Assembly: GCA_002101905.1 (NCBI GenBank)
Contig: LQPU01000048.1
Span: forward strand, 1 to 41,849
Direction of reading: 5' to 3'
Origin: Mycobacterium shimoidei
GTDB lineage: Bacteria > Actinomycetota > Actinomycetes > Mycobacteriales > Mycobacteriaceae
Length of the DNA stretch: 41,849 bases
The translations under genes were made by a program, and so were the position numbers. Positions within the stretch are counted from its first letter, which is position 1; every line of letters starts with the position of its first letter. Shown here piece after piece: positions 30,218 through 38,631 of this stretch. The notes below the pieces were generated by a model. That model did not search any database. It had not been told where the DNA came from and worked only from the letters and a program-made list of their open reading frames with translations.

Positions 30218-30921
30218 GTTATGCGCCCGAAGATCTCCGTGCTGCGTGACGGATTCGGCGTGCCGTGTATCAGTTGAGAATGGGCGGCAAATGCTTGTTG
30301 AGCCAGATCGCGGATCACCTCACGCAGCGGCGACGGCACACTGGCCACAGCCCGGTCGACCACCTCCGGGTCGGCCTCATACAGCATCATGCCGAACGCC
30401 AGCGGAACCGAGTCAGGATCGCCAGTCGCTCCAATAGCTCCACCCTTTGCGACGATCTCTTGAAGCTCGGCTGCGGTGATGTGACGCTCCATCAGCGGCA
30501 CCAACTGTTCTTCTTCGGCACCCAGGTGCTCGTTCAGCAGCCAAACCAGTTGCTGTGTGTCCTTGGCCAGGATCTCGGCGACGTTTGCTGTCGGTGCAGC
30601 ACTCCACTCGCGCACTCTCGTTTGCATCCCACTCAACGCATCGGCCAACTGTGCGTGTTGAGTTTCCATCGACTCGACCGGTGCAGCCGCCGCTGCCCCG
30701 ACGCGCTGCAGCAGCAGCGGCCACACATCCTCATCTTCGCTTTGATGGTGGTGGTGCAGGGTAGCGGCGATGGCTTCGAAATGGTCCGCGACGATGCCTG
30801 CCCGCTCCGGGTCGGTGACACCGCAGAGTAGGCCCGGCATCAAACCGAACTCACGCCGAAACATCTTGTGCACCATCTCCATCTCGCGTCCGTCGAACCA
30901 CTGGGTTGCGGTGTTGTCCAC
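30196..30921 (-). CDS. Hemerythrin-domain protein
   Basis: A protein of 241 residues starting at GTG 30921; AAAGGA precedes it at four bases. Longer in-frame sequence upstream overlaps the MFS gene and is not protein-like. The HHE pattern for a di-iron site is visible: His18, the His57-60 run with Glu62-Glu64, His89, and HLGAEEE with His132 and Glu136-138. The C-terminal 80 residues after ITAAELQEIV are a second helical segment. Actinobacterial members sense or bind oxygen, nitric oxide or peroxide. It lies 47 bases after the MFS exporter and is probably cotranscribed. Confidence 0.85.
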   Translation of the reverse strand: MDNTATQWFDGREMEMVHKMFRREFGLMPGLLCGVTDPERAGIVADHFEAIAATLHHHHQSEDEDVWPLLLQRVGAAAAAPVESMETQHAQLADALSGMQTRVREWSAAPTANVAEILAKDTQQLVWLLNEHLGAEEEQLVPLMERHITAAELQEIVAKGGAIGATGDPDSVPLAFGMMLYEADPEVVDRAVASVPSPLREVIRDLAQQAFAAHSQLIHGTPNPSRSTEIFGRITHPGWLR

Positions 30922-30922
30922 T

Positions 30923-30944
30923 ATTTCCTTTCGATTTCCTTTCG
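30923..30944. repeat. Tandem 11-bp duplication of ribosome-binding region
   Basis: ATTTCCTTTCG occurs twice in a row immediately before the hemerythrin GTG. On the coding strand this gives two AAAGGA cores, 11 bases apart. Confidence 0.7.
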
Positions 30945-30968
30945 ATCTCTCGTTGAGCGGGTGACCGA

Positions 30969-32438
30969 TCACCCTGAAGCAGACGGTTCCATCGCGGCCG
31001 GGGGGCCGCTGGCCAGGGCGGGTTGCGCGCCTGGTCGGTCGCGGCACAACGCGGCGATGTCGCAGGGGACAGGTTGGCACCCAGCAGGGGGATTGCTTAT
31101 CGACAGCGCGGCGAATATCGCGCCCAGTGCGAATAGCGCGGCACTCACCTCTAACACGTGGGCGAATCCGGTCGCGCTCGCCGTGCCACCGGTGATAAGG
31201 CCGATGGACCCGATCGATATCAGCGCGGCCAGCCGTGCGACGGCGTTGTTGATCGCCGATGCCAAGCCGCTGCGTTCCGTCGGCACCGAGGCCAGTGTCA
31301 CCGCCGTCAGCGGTGAGATAGCTGTGACCAGCCCGATGGCCAGCACGGTCATCCCGGGGATGAGGTCGGTAATCGCATGGAATCCATCAGGTTTCGGGCG
31401 GATCATCAACAGTCCGATCCCCGCCAAGGTGGGGCCGGTGATCACGAACGCGCGCGGTCCCATTCGCACGGCGATGCGCCCGACATGACGAGCGAACACG
31501 AACGACAGTGCCGGGATCGGCAGGGTGGCCAGCCCGGCCGCGGTGGCTGAGTAGCCGCCGATTTCCTGGGTATAGAGGGCCACGGCGAGCGATCCAAGTG
31601 TCAACGCGCCGTAGACGAACGCGGTGACAAGGTTGGCGGCAGCGAAATTGCGAAAACTGAACAGCGGCAACGGAAGCATCGGGCACTTGCTGCGCCGTTG
31701 CCAGCTCACGAATCCGGTCAGTGCCGCAATCCCGATCACCAATGGTGTGATGACCATCGGGTCGGTCCAGCCATCGTGTTGCGATTCGATCAACGCGTAC
31801 ACGGTCGCGGTCAGACCTACCGCCGATAGGCCCACGCCGACGGTATCGACGCGAGCACCTTCCACCCGCCCCGACATCGGGCACAACCAGAACGTCAGCG
31901 CATACCCGACCGCCATGGGGATCGCTGACAATACGAAAATCCAACGCCAGCCCAGGTAATCGACGCACATGCCGCCCAGCAGAGGGCCCAACGCAAAGGC
32001 GGTTCCTGTCCACCCGGTCCACACGCCGATCGCCGCGGACCGGTGTGCTTTGTCGAACACCGTGTTGATCAGCGCCAGCGAGCCCGGCACCAGGAACGCC
32101 GCACCCAGGCCCTGGATGATGCGGGCGGTGATCAGCATCGCCGGAGAGATGGCAACCGCCGCCAGAACGGATCCCACCCCGAAGGTCGACAGCCCGAACC
32201 GCATCACCGGAACGCGCCCGAACAGATCCGAGATGGACCCGCCGGGCAGGATCGCGGCCGCCATCGCCAACAGGTAGCCGTCGATGATCCATTGCTGCAA
32301 CGTCAATCCGCCACCGAGGTCGTGCTCGGTGGCCGGCAAAGCAAGATTGATCACGGTGGAGTCGAGGAACGCCACCATCGACACCATCACCGCGACCGCC
32401 ATCGCGCGGCTGGTCGGTGCCGCGTCGCGCAACGTCAC
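30969..32438 (-). CDS. MFS drug transporter, DHA2 (EmrB/QacA) type
   Basis: A protein of 489 residues with about 14 transmembrane helices. Motif D1-like MVAFLDSTVINLALP near residues 21-35, QWIIDGYLLAMAAAILPGGS and SDLFGRVPVMRFGL (motif A) near 69-83, and motif C-like GWTGTAFALGPLLGG near 141-155 place it in the 14-helix DHA2 family of proton-driven exporters. The start is GTG 32438. After the last helix a 40-residue Pro/Ala-rich cytoplasmic tail follows with three Cys. It follows the nitroreductase gene by 66 bases and may belong to the unit driven by motif copy B. Substrate unknown. Confidence 0.88.
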   Translation of the reverse strand: MTLRDAAPTSRAMAVAVMVSMVAFLDSTVINLALPATEHDLGGGLTLQQWIIDGYLLAMAAAILPGGSISDLFGRVPVMRFGLSTFGVGSVLAAVAISPAMLITARIIQGLGAAFLVPGSLALINTVFDKAHRSAAIGVWTGWTGTAFALGPLLGGMCVDYLGWRWIFVLSAIPMAVGYALTFWLCPMSGRVEGARVDTVGVGLSAVGLTATVYALIESQHDGWTDPMVITPLVIGIAALTGFVSWQRRSKCPMLPLPLFSFRNFAAANLVTAFVYGALTLGSLAVALYTQEIGGYSATAAGLATLPIPALSFVFARHVGRIAVRMGPRAFVITGPTLAGIGLLMIRPKPDGFHAITDLIPGMTVLAIGLVTAISPLTAVTLASVPTERSGLASAINNAVARLAALISIGSIGLITGGTASATGFAHVLEVSAALFALGAIFAALSISNPPAGCQPVPCDIAALCRDRPGAQPALASGPPAAMEPSASG

Positions 32439-32504
32439 TGCCGGGACCGCGGGTCGTCGCAGTCGCTGTCCATGGCTGTCCTCCTTGAGATTTGGCTCCC
32501 GCCC

Positions 32505-33170
32505 TCACCACCGGTCGAGATGCAACACATCGTCGAGCGGAAGCCGTTTGGCGCGGCGGAAGGTTGTGCCGGTGTAGTAAGCAGTGGGGACGGTTGTGGC
32601 GTGATAGACGTTGTCGGGCAGCCCGAGGATGGCCCGCATCTCGGCGTCGGCCAATATGGTCACCCCGGTCCACGTGGTCCCCAACCCCCGAGAACGCGCG
32701 GCGAGCATGTAATTCCATGTGGCAGGCATGATCGAAGCCCAATACTTGTTCGCGTTTTCGCCCGTCAGCGTGATGTCACCGTCGATGAGCTCGACGCACG
32801 GGATCATCAAGACGGGGACTTGGCCGATGTGCTCGGCGAGATACGTCGCACTGTCGGACACCTTGCGCTGCTCGAGGTTGCGCGCTGGGTCGTCCTTGAA
32901 GCGATCGGCGACCGCGAATGGGGAGGCGAGGATCCACTCCCATGTGCGCCGGTACACGTCGGCGATCGCGCGACGCTGTGCGGCGTCGGTGACCACGATG
33001 AAGCCCCAGTTCTGCAGGTTGGACGACGTCGGCGCCTGCACCGCGATCTCCAGGCATTCCCGGATCAGGCTCATGGGAACGGGTTTGGTCAAATCGAGCC
33101 GTCTGCGCACCGAGCGAGTCGTGGTCAGCAGTTCGTCGATGGACAAGTCGACGACGGGGTAATCGCTCAC
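32505..33170 (-). CDS. Nitroreductase family protein
   Basis: A protein of 221 residues from GTG 33170, overlapping the RidA stop (GTGA); longer upstream sequence is a shadow. FMN-binding residues are in TTTRSVRRRLDLTKPVP near the N-terminus and AVQAPTSSNLQNWGFIVVTD near residues 45-64, with SRGLGTTWTG later. These dimeric flavoenzymes reduce nitro groups, quinones or unsaturated bonds with NAD(P)H. In this setting (RidA, aldo/keto reductase, cupin) it probably handles reactive carbonyl or nitro compounds. Member of the operon starting at 35096. Confidence 0.9.
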   Translation of the reverse strand: MSDYPVVDLSIDELLTTTRSVRRRLDLTKPVPMSLIRECLEIAVQAPTSSNLQNWGFIVVTDAAQRRAIADVYRRTWEWILASPFAVADRFKDDPARNLEQRKVSDSATYLAEHIGQVPVLMIPCVELIDGDITLTGENANKYWASIMPATWNYMLAARSRGLGTTWTGVTILADAEMRAILGLPDNVYHATTVPTAYYTGTTFRRAKRLPLDDVLHLDRW

Positions 33171-33559
33171 GACGGCAGGACGGCGATGACTTCCACTTCC
33201 ACGCGCTGGTTGGGCCACACCAGCCCGTCGATGATGCTGAGCATCGCGGCGGGTTCGTGCTGAATGATCGCCTTGCTCACCGCCAGGTAGTCGGACACAT
33301 TGTCGCGGCTGGTCAGCCATTGGCGCATGTAGACAATGTCGGTGAGCGTGGCGCCGGCCTTGTCGAGTGCGGTTTCGACGTTGGCCCAGCATTGCCGCGC
33401 TTCGTCGGCGAAGTCATCAGGTACGGTGCCGTCTTCGCGCAACCCGGGTGTTCCAGATACGAAAATCTGTGTACCGCTGCCGGATACGGCGACCGCATCG
33501 GCGTATCCAGGAGCGATATGGGCGCCGACTCCGGTGAAAATCCTATTGATGGTGGTCAT
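33167..33559 (-). CDS. RidA family protein
   Basis: A protein of 130 residues starting at ATG 33559, preceded by AGGAG. Family blocks are YADAVAVSGSGTQIFVSGTPG, EARQCWANVETALDKAGATL and the end RVEVEVIAVLPS. RidA-type proteins are trimeric enamine/imine deaminases or related hydrolases. The canonical catalytic Arg of true RidA lies in the late xxCRVEIE-like strand; here the equivalent is NQRVEVEV, so Arg is probably present. Fourth cistron-like position in the cupin-AKR-RidA-nitroreductase chain, overlapping the nitroreductase start. Confidence 0.9.
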   Translation of the reverse strand: MTTINRIFTGVGAHIAPGYADAVAVSGSGTQIFVSGTPGLREDGTVPDDFADEARQCWANVETALDKAGATLTDIVYMRQWLTSRDNVSDYLAVSKAIIQHEPAAMLSIIDGLVWPNQRVEVEVIAVLPS

Positions 33560-33593
33560 CTCGAGGCTCCTTTGGTGTGAATTGGTGACCGAG

Positions 33594-34481
33594 CTAGAGG
33601 GCGCTGAGTGCTTTGAGGTCGTCATCGGTAAGGGTCACGGCTGCGGCGGCGATGTTCTCGTCGAGATGCTCCAACGACGATGTACCGGGGATCGGCAGCA
33701 TGATCGGTGAACGCGCGAGCAGCCAGGCCAGCGCCAACTGGGATGAGCTGGCGTGGTGTGCGGCTGCGATCTTGCGCAACGGTCCGTCGGAGGCAGCCAG
33801 CGGGCCGGCGCCCAGCGGAAACCAGGGGATGAACGCAATACCCAGCTGCGTGCAAACGTTCACCAGTGGCTCGGCGTCGCGTGCAGTGAGGTTGTACAGG
33901 TTCTGCACGGAGGCGATCGGCGTGATCTGCAGCGCTTCCTCGAGCTGATCGACGCTGACTTCCGACAGCCCGATCAGCCCGATCTTGCCTTCGGCTTTCA
34001 GGTCGGCCAGCTCGCCGACCTGGTCGGCCAGGGGATAGTCGGGATCGATGCGGTGCAGCTGAAACAGTTGGATGCACTCAGTGCCGAGCCGGCGCAGGCT
34101 CATCTCGACCTGTTGGCGCAGATACTCGGGCTTGCCCAGCGGGGTCCAGGATGCCGGCGACGGTGTGTTCGTTCGGTCGGGACGGGTCCGCAGGAATCCG
34201 GCCTTGGTGGCCACGACGAGGTCGGCGGGGTAGGGGTGTAGGGCGGTGCGAATCAACTCCTCAGCGATGAACGGGCCGTATGAGTCCGCGGTGTCAATGA
34301 ACGTGACGCCCAGCTCCACCGCGCGGCGCAGTACCGCTATCGCCTGGTGGGGGTCGCGGGGCGGCCCCCAGTTACCGGGCCCGGTTAGTCGCATCGTTCC
34401 GAAACCGAGTCGGTTGATGGTGAGGTGATCCCCGAGTTTCAGCGTGCCTGCGGCCGCAGCGGTTGGGCGATCACTTGTCAT
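33594..34481 (-). CDS. Aldo/keto reductase
   Basis: A protein of 295 residues with the full AKR tetrad: Asp in FIDTADSYG, Tyr in the same block, Lys in VVATKAGF and His in LFQLHRID. It should be an active NADPH-dependent carbonyl reductase. It is a paralogue of the AKR at 11137-11994, sharing GPPRD, AVLRRAVELGV, PYPA and the LIPGTSS-like ending, but that one lacks the His. ATG 34481 is preceded by AGAGG. Lies between the cupin gene (81 bases upstream) and RidA (34 bases downstream), same strand. Confidence 0.92.
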   Translation of the reverse strand: MTSDRPTAAAAGTLKLGDHLTINRLGFGTMRLTGPGNWGPPRDPHQAIAVLRRAVELGVTFIDTADSYGPFIAEELIRTALHPYPADLVVATKAGFLRTRPDRTNTPSPASWTPLGKPEYLRQQVEMSLRRLGTECIQLFQLHRIDPDYPLADQVGELADLKAEGKIGLIGLSEVSVDQLEEALQITPIASVQNLYNLTARDAEPLVNVCTQLGIAFIPWFPLGAGPLAASDGPLRKIAAAHHASSSQLALAWLLARSPIMLPIPGTSSLEHLDENIAAAAVTLTDDDLKALSAL

Positions 34482-34562
34482 GCAACGACCTCTTGCTTCT
34501 CGATGGAGCCAAACCCGCGATGGGCCGAAATTTCTTGAGCATGAGGGGATTTCGAACCAGCG

Positions 34563-35096
34563 TCACAACAGGGGTTCGCCGGGGAATTTCAAACCGAAGC
34601 GTTTGCACAGCTCGGGCACGCTGTCGACATCCATCTCCAGGTCGTAGCGCACACACAGTTCGTGGAGGTCTTCTGGCGAGATTTTGTCCACACCGCCGAG
34701 GGCAGACAGCTCGTCGAAGTACTGCTCAAATCCTGCGGGGGAGATGATCTCAAGGATGCGGGCCGGCTCAGCGCCGGCGTTCCAGAATGTGTGCCACTGG
34801 TTTCGTGGCTTGAAAATGAAGTCACCGGGGCCGCCCTCGAGCACCTCATCGCCGAGCAACGCGCCCACGCGTCCTTCGATGATCCAGCTGTACTCATCTT
34901 CGTTGTGGTGGCGATGAAGCGGCGAGGCCAGCGCTCGCGGCGACATTGGATGCTCGAGGCAGGAGAAACGCCCTTCGGCTTCGAACTTATCGACGATGTG
35001 GCGCACACCGATCGTCCCAAGGAACACGGACTTGCCTTCGGTGCGGCCGACAGACCTAGCGGGCGGGCCGCCCGGCCTCAAGATGTCACTTGTCAC
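34563..35096 (-). CDS. Cupin-domain protein
   Basis: A protein of 177 residues if GTG 35096 is used; GGGGAG lies seven bases before it. Further upstream in-frame starts exist (up to 35183), but homologues usually begin like VTSDILRPGG. The cupin motif 1 is ASPLHRHHNEDEYSWIIEG with metal-ligand His and Glu, and motif 2 PGDFIFKPRNQWHTFWN. Such single cupins are small oxygenases, isomerases or sensors. It is the first gene of the operon that continues with AKR, RidA, nitroreductase and MFS. Motif copy B is 111 to 151 bases upstream. Confidence 0.85.
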   Translation of the reverse strand: MTSDILRPGGPPARSVGRTEGKSVFLGTIGVRHIVDKFEAEGRFSCLEHPMSPRALASPLHRHHNEDEYSWIIEGRVGALLGDEVLEGGPGDFIFKPRNQWHTFWNAGAEPARILEIISPAGFEQYFDELSALGGVDKISPEDLHELCVRYDLEMDVDSVPELCKRFGLKFPGEPLL

Positions 35097-35206
35097 TGCA
35101 ATCTCCCCTTCTCCGCGATCTCTCATCTCAAAGGACACCTGAGGTTCACCGACGATCCGCATTGATGCCGCACGGTCCTGCAAGTACTGAGACTGCGCTC
35201 AGGCGG

Positions 35207-35247
35207 GGGAAGCTGTCATCACCCCAACCACCGATTCACCCGGGTGA
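35207..35247 (-). promoter_or_regulatory. Shared bipartite motif, copy B (upstream of cupin operon)
   Basis: GGGAA-GCTG-TCATC (35207-35220) and the perfect palindrome TCACCCGGGTGA (35236-35247), with the same spacing between the two as in copies C and D. It is wholly intergenic. Confidence 0.75.
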
Positions 35248-35329
35248 TTAACGCACCGCTATGAACGCAAGTGTGGACCGCTGAGGTTGTCGACCTTGCC
35301 CAGATAAGCGGCCAATCGGGTGGGCGACG

Positions 35330-36262
35330 TCACGGGATGTCATTTGTGACGACCACTCCGTTGGGCTCCTGGCCTGCGACGACCTGCGCGAGCGCGTGGC
35401 CGGCCTGATCCAGGCTGCAGGAACGCAGGGTCGGCATGCTCAACCAATGGGAGGCGAGAAGCGCGGTCAGGCGGTCAAGTTGAGTTCCGTCGGAACGGAC
35501 GTAAACCGCGGTCGCGCTGATACCGCGAGTCGATGAAGGCAGGTCCGGGGTGATGGTGGCCAGTCGGCCGCCGTCGCCAAGCGCGGTCATCGCCGTAGCA
35601 GCACCCCCGGGGGCGGCGTTGGCGACGGCGTCAACAGAACCCTGTGCCAACGCCTTTGCGTGTTGTGGCCACATCCGATCCCGGTAGTCGATCACTTCGC
35701 GGGCGCCATACCGGCGGACTCGCTCGGCGCTGCGGGGGCCGGCGGTGGCGAGCACATCGACCCCGCGCAGGTTCGCCAGCTGGACGATGAGTCCGCCGGT
35801 GATTCCACCCGCGCCGTGAACCAGCAATGTTTCCCCACCGTGAAGTGCCAACGCTTCGCCGACTACCTGCTCGGCGGTCAACGCCGGCACCGGAAAGATC
35901 GCCGCGGTCTCCCACGAAATCCAGGGTGGTTTACGAGCGAGCGATCCGACGGGCGCAATCAGAAACGGCGCCCACGCGCCTTGGTCCCGCAGCGGCACAG
36001 GGTGGCACAGCACCTCATCGTCCACACTGAATCCGCTCGGGTGGGCGCCGACGGCCTTGACGACGCCGGCGGCTTCGACGCCGAGCGCCGTCGGCGGCCT
36101 CGTGCCAACGCCCCAGTCGCCGACCCGAACGATGTCGTCCCAGTTCCCAATTCCAGCGCCGCGGACCTCAATGAGGACCTCGTCTGGTGCCAACGGCCGC
36201 GGGTCGTCCACCTCGAGTGTCTCGACATCGCCGCCTAGGGCGCGCACCCCCGCCACAAGCAT
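35330..36262 (-). CDS. MDR-family NADP-dependent oxidoreductase (quinone-reductase-like)
   Basis: A protein of 310 residues from ATG 36262, with GAGGGGA before it; a longer frame reaching 36466 runs into the flavoprotein gene and was rejected. MDR features are EVLIEVRGAGIGNWDDIVR, ALGVEAAGVVKAVG and the NADPH-binding LLVHGAGGITGGLIVQLA. Zinc-binding cysteines are missing, as in quinone oxidoreductases. Final gene of the four-gene operon from 38568, 13 bases after the disulfide-reductase-like gene. Substrate probably a quinone or unsaturated carbonyl. Confidence 0.85.
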   Translation of the reverse strand: MLVAGVRALGGDVETLEVDDPRPLAPDEVLIEVRGAGIGNWDDIVRVGDWGVGTRPPTALGVEAAGVVKAVGAHPSGFSVDDEVLCHPVPLRDQGAWAPFLIAPVGSLARKPPWISWETAAIFPVPALTAEQVVGEALALHGGETLLVHGAGGITGGLIVQLANLRGVDVLATAGPRSAERVRRYGAREVIDYRDRMWPQHAKALAQGSVDAVANAAPGGAATAMTALGDGGRLATITPDLPSSTRGISATAVYVRSDGTQLDRLTALLASHWLSMPTLRSCSLDQAGHALAQVVAGQEPNGVVVTNDIP

Positions 36263-36275
36263 GGTCGCAGTCCCC

Positions 36276-37706
36276 TCACGCAATTTCGGATTCTTCGGCG
36301 AGCAGCGGGTCCCAGACCTGATTGACCGTTGGGTGTGGCGCGACAGCATGGCGTAGGAGAGTGGTGGGGACCTTCGCGAGGACGGCCAGGGTGGCTGCTT
36401 GGGCCAGTTCGGAGAACTGCGGGCCGACGAATGTCGCGCCGAGCAGTCTGTTGGTCGGGACCTCAATGACTAATTTCGCCCAACCATCGAAGCCGTCACG
36501 GTAAAGGGCGAGGAATGACACCGCATCGGGATAACGGGCGGTTCGCGTTCGCACCGTAAACCCTTCTGCGCGGGCCTGACTTTCCGTGCGCCCCACCCGG
36601 ACTACTTGCGGCTCGGTGTAAATAACCTGCGCCAGATTGCCGGCATCCCGGGCTGCCAGCTCGTTCTCAGATAGATCTCGCCCGGCAGCTCGCGCAGCGA
36701 TGATTTCCGCGACAAGACGCCCGTGGTAGGTGGAGATATGAGACAGTCGAGCACGCCCGGTGGTATCTCCCAGAGCGTAGAGCCAGCCGGCTTCGACGCC
36801 GACCGCCTGAAGATGGTCGTTCACAGAAATGGGCTCGCCGCACGACAGGCCAACGGTTTCCAGTCCGATGTCGTCGGTGTTGGTGCACCGTCCGGCGGCG
36901 AGCACGATCTCGTCTACCTCGATGGTCTGGTCGTGGAAAGTCGCGGTCACCGGCCCGCCTGCGGCGGGCCGGATTGCCGCCGACAACTCTGTCTCGAAGT
37001 GAATCTTGACACCTTTGCTCCGCAGCGATTGCGTGACCATCTCGCTGGCTTCGGGTTCGCAGTTTCGAAGCAGGGTCTTCGCGCGCACCAAAAGCGTTAC
37101 CTCCGAGCCCAAACCGGCCAGGATGGTCGCGAACTCGACGCTGACCGGACCGGCACCCACCAACAGCGCGCGAAGTGGAACTTGGGTCATGGTCGTGAAG
37201 TCCCGATTGGTCCACGGGCGTGCTTGAGCCAACCCGGGTATCTCCGGTATGTATGGACGAGTGCCGGTCGCAACAACGACCGCGTGGCGTGCCATCAAGA
37301 CAGTTTCGGTGTCATCGGCACAGGTCACTACCACCGTTCGTTCGCCGCTCAACCGACCGAACCCATGAAACACCGTTACACCGGCTTGTCGCAACGACGC
37401 GACTCGGTCTTGATCCGAGAGATACTCAATGATCGCGTCCCGTTTGGCGAAGACGCCGGCGACGTCCACCCTCTCACCTGAGATGGTCTCTCGCACACCA
37501 GGAACCGCTTTGGCGAGGTTGAACACCTCGATCGGACGAAGCAGTGTTTTGCTCGGGTTGCAGCCAAAGTAATGACACTCGCCACCGGCTAAACGATCCT
37601 CAACGAGCGCTACCGCGATGCCTAACGCCACAAGCTTTCGCACGGCAGCCACGCCGCCCACCCCGGCGCCCACGACGACCACATCGAAGTCTTTGCTTGC
37701 TTTCAT
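36276..37706 (-). CDS. FAD-dependent pyridine nucleotide-disulfide oxidoreductase family protein
   Basis: A protein of 476 residues of the dihydrolipoyl dehydrogenase/mercuric reductase family. FAD site VVVGAGVGGVAAVRKL near residues 10-25, redox-active disulfide Cys44/Cys49 in GGECHYFGCNPSK, NADPH site LLVGAGPVSVEFA and second FAD site LYALGDTTGRARL. The C-terminal dimer loop reads HPTVNQ: His458 is kept but the partner Glu of HPTxxE is Gln463. Standard enzymes have CLNVGC-type sequence; CHYFGC is unusual. It could reduce a small disulfide, a quinone or a metal. Its ATG overlaps the DoxX stop. Confidence 0.88.
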   Translation of the reverse strand: MKASKDFDVVVVGAGVGGVAAVRKLVALGIAVALVEDRLAGGECHYFGCNPSKTLLRPIEVFNLAKAVPGVRETISGERVDVAGVFAKRDAIIEYLSDQDRVASLRQAGVTVFHGFGRLSGERTVVVTCADDTETVLMARHAVVVATGTRPYIPEIPGLAQARPWTNRDFTTMTQVPLRALLVGAGPVSVEFATILAGLGSEVTLLVRAKTLLRNCEPEASEMVTQSLRSKGVKIHFETELSAAIRPAAGGPVTATFHDQTIEVDEIVLAAGRCTNTDDIGLETVGLSCGEPISVNDHLQAVGVEAGWLYALGDTTGRARLSHISTYHGRLVAEIIAARAAGRDLSENELAARDAGNLAQVIYTEPQVVRVGRTESQARAEGFTVRTRTARYPDAVSFLALYRDGFDGWAKLVIEVPTNRLLGATFVGPQFSELAQAATLAVLAKVPTTLLRHAVAPHPTVNQVWDPLLAEESEIA

Positions 37707-38137
37707 GCGGTGTCAGTGCCCAGTATTGCGTAAGCGCCGGCCGCGCTTGCAGCGGAGAAGACACTGTAGCTAAGTGGTGATTCTATCCCGAGGGACACCG
37801 CCATCGCGGTTCCAAATATTATGAGCACCAAGGAAGCTGCCGCGCCAATGAGTTTTGGCCACCAGCCGGTTAGCAGCAAGACTCCCAGAGTTGTTTCGAT
37901 GGCAGTGGCAGCCCATACGACGACGGTCAGCAACCATCCAGAAGCAAACGGAACAAGCTGGTGGGCATAGTCGGCGAAACGACTCATGTTCCCCCAGCTA
38001 CCCTGCCCAAGCGGCTCCCACCAACCGAATCTGTCGGCAACAGCGGACAGGAAGGCCGCCGCGAGTGAGAATCGTAGTGCTGCACTGACAACCCGAACCG
38101 GATCGGGCTTGTGCATGTCCTTGACGCGCCAGCTCAT
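37703..38137 (-). CDS. DoxX-like membrane protein
   Basis: A protein of 144 residues with four transmembrane helices: near 19-36, 62-85, 86-106 and 115-137. RFSLAAAFLSAVADRFGWW and TTLGVLLLTGWWPKLIGAAA resemble the DoxX/DoxD family, which in actinobacteria forms membrane redox complexes linking thiol or quinone chemistry with detoxification. Its ATG overlaps the secreted-cupin stop and its stop overlaps the flavoprotein start, so all are coupled. A partner role to the disulfide-reductase-like flavoprotein is plausible but unproven. Confidence 0.8.
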   Translation of the reverse strand: MSWRVKDMHKPDPVRVVSAALRFSLAAAFLSAVADRFGWWEPLGQGSWGNMSRFADYAHQLVPFASGWLLTVVVWAATAIETTLGVLLLTGWWPKLIGAAASLVLIIFGTAMAVSLGIESPLSYSVFSAASAAGAYAILGTDTA

Positions 38138-38568
38138 CTCTCCGTGTTGTCGTCCGTGGTGAGCGGGTGGTCTCCGCTATCGACCAGGAATACTGCGAGC
38201 AATTCGGCGGGTTCGGTGCTGCTGGCATTTTCACTGATCGTGTGGTGCGCGCCGGGCGATTCACTCCACGTCTCACCGGCGTGATAGACACGTGCAGCCT
38301 CACCTTCGAGTTGGCTGCGGATCGCTCCGGAGATCACGTAGGCCATGATGAACGCCGATTTCGCGTGGTGGTGAGAGGCGCTTTTGCCTCCGGGCGGATA
38401 GCTGACGGTCACTGCTTCAAGTGATTTGCCTAGAAGGTTGGTAGGTTGATCGAAAACGGTTCGAACAACGGGGCTTTGACCTGATTCTTGCGGCGCCGGC
38501 TCGGCGTGAGCGGCGGGCACAAGTATCACAACAGCGATCAGTGCAGTGAGTAGTACTTTTCGGACCAT
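38134..38568 (-). CDS. Exported cupin-domain protein
   Basis: A protein of 144 residues with a signal peptide: MVRKVLLTALIAVVILVP and AAHA, cleavage near residue 22. The mature part is a single cupin: YPPGGKSASHHHAKSAFIM near 56-74 with the His cluster, GAIRSQLEG, and the second motif YHAGETWSESPGAHHTISEN. Metal binding outside the membrane seems likely. It is first in the operon cupin-DoxX-flavoprotein-MDR. A large inverted repeat lies 23 to 56 bases before its ATG. Confidence 0.85.
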   Translation of the reverse strand: MVRKVLLTALIAVVILVPAAHAEPAPQESGQSPVVRTVFDQPTNLLGKSLEAVTVSYPPGGKSASHHHAKSAFIMAYVISGAIRSQLEGEAARVYHAGETWSESPGAHHTISENASSTEPAELLAVFLVDSGDHPLTTDDNTER

Positions 38569-38590
38569 CTGGCTGCCTTCCTTTCGACGT

Positions 38591-38624
38591 CGCTATACAG
38601 TGGGTAGTTGCCCACTGCATAGCG
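38591..38624. promoter_or_regulatory. 14-bp inverted repeat upstream of the exported-cupin operon
   Basis: CGCTATACAGTGGG (38591-38604), loop TAGTTG, and CCCACTGCATAGCG (38611-38624) pair at 13 of 14 positions. It lies between the MDR stop (38632) and the cupin start (38568). Either an operator or an attenuator/terminator of the upstream unit; there is no U-run, so an operator is preferred. Confidence 0.6.
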
Positions 38625-38631
38625 ACAGCGG

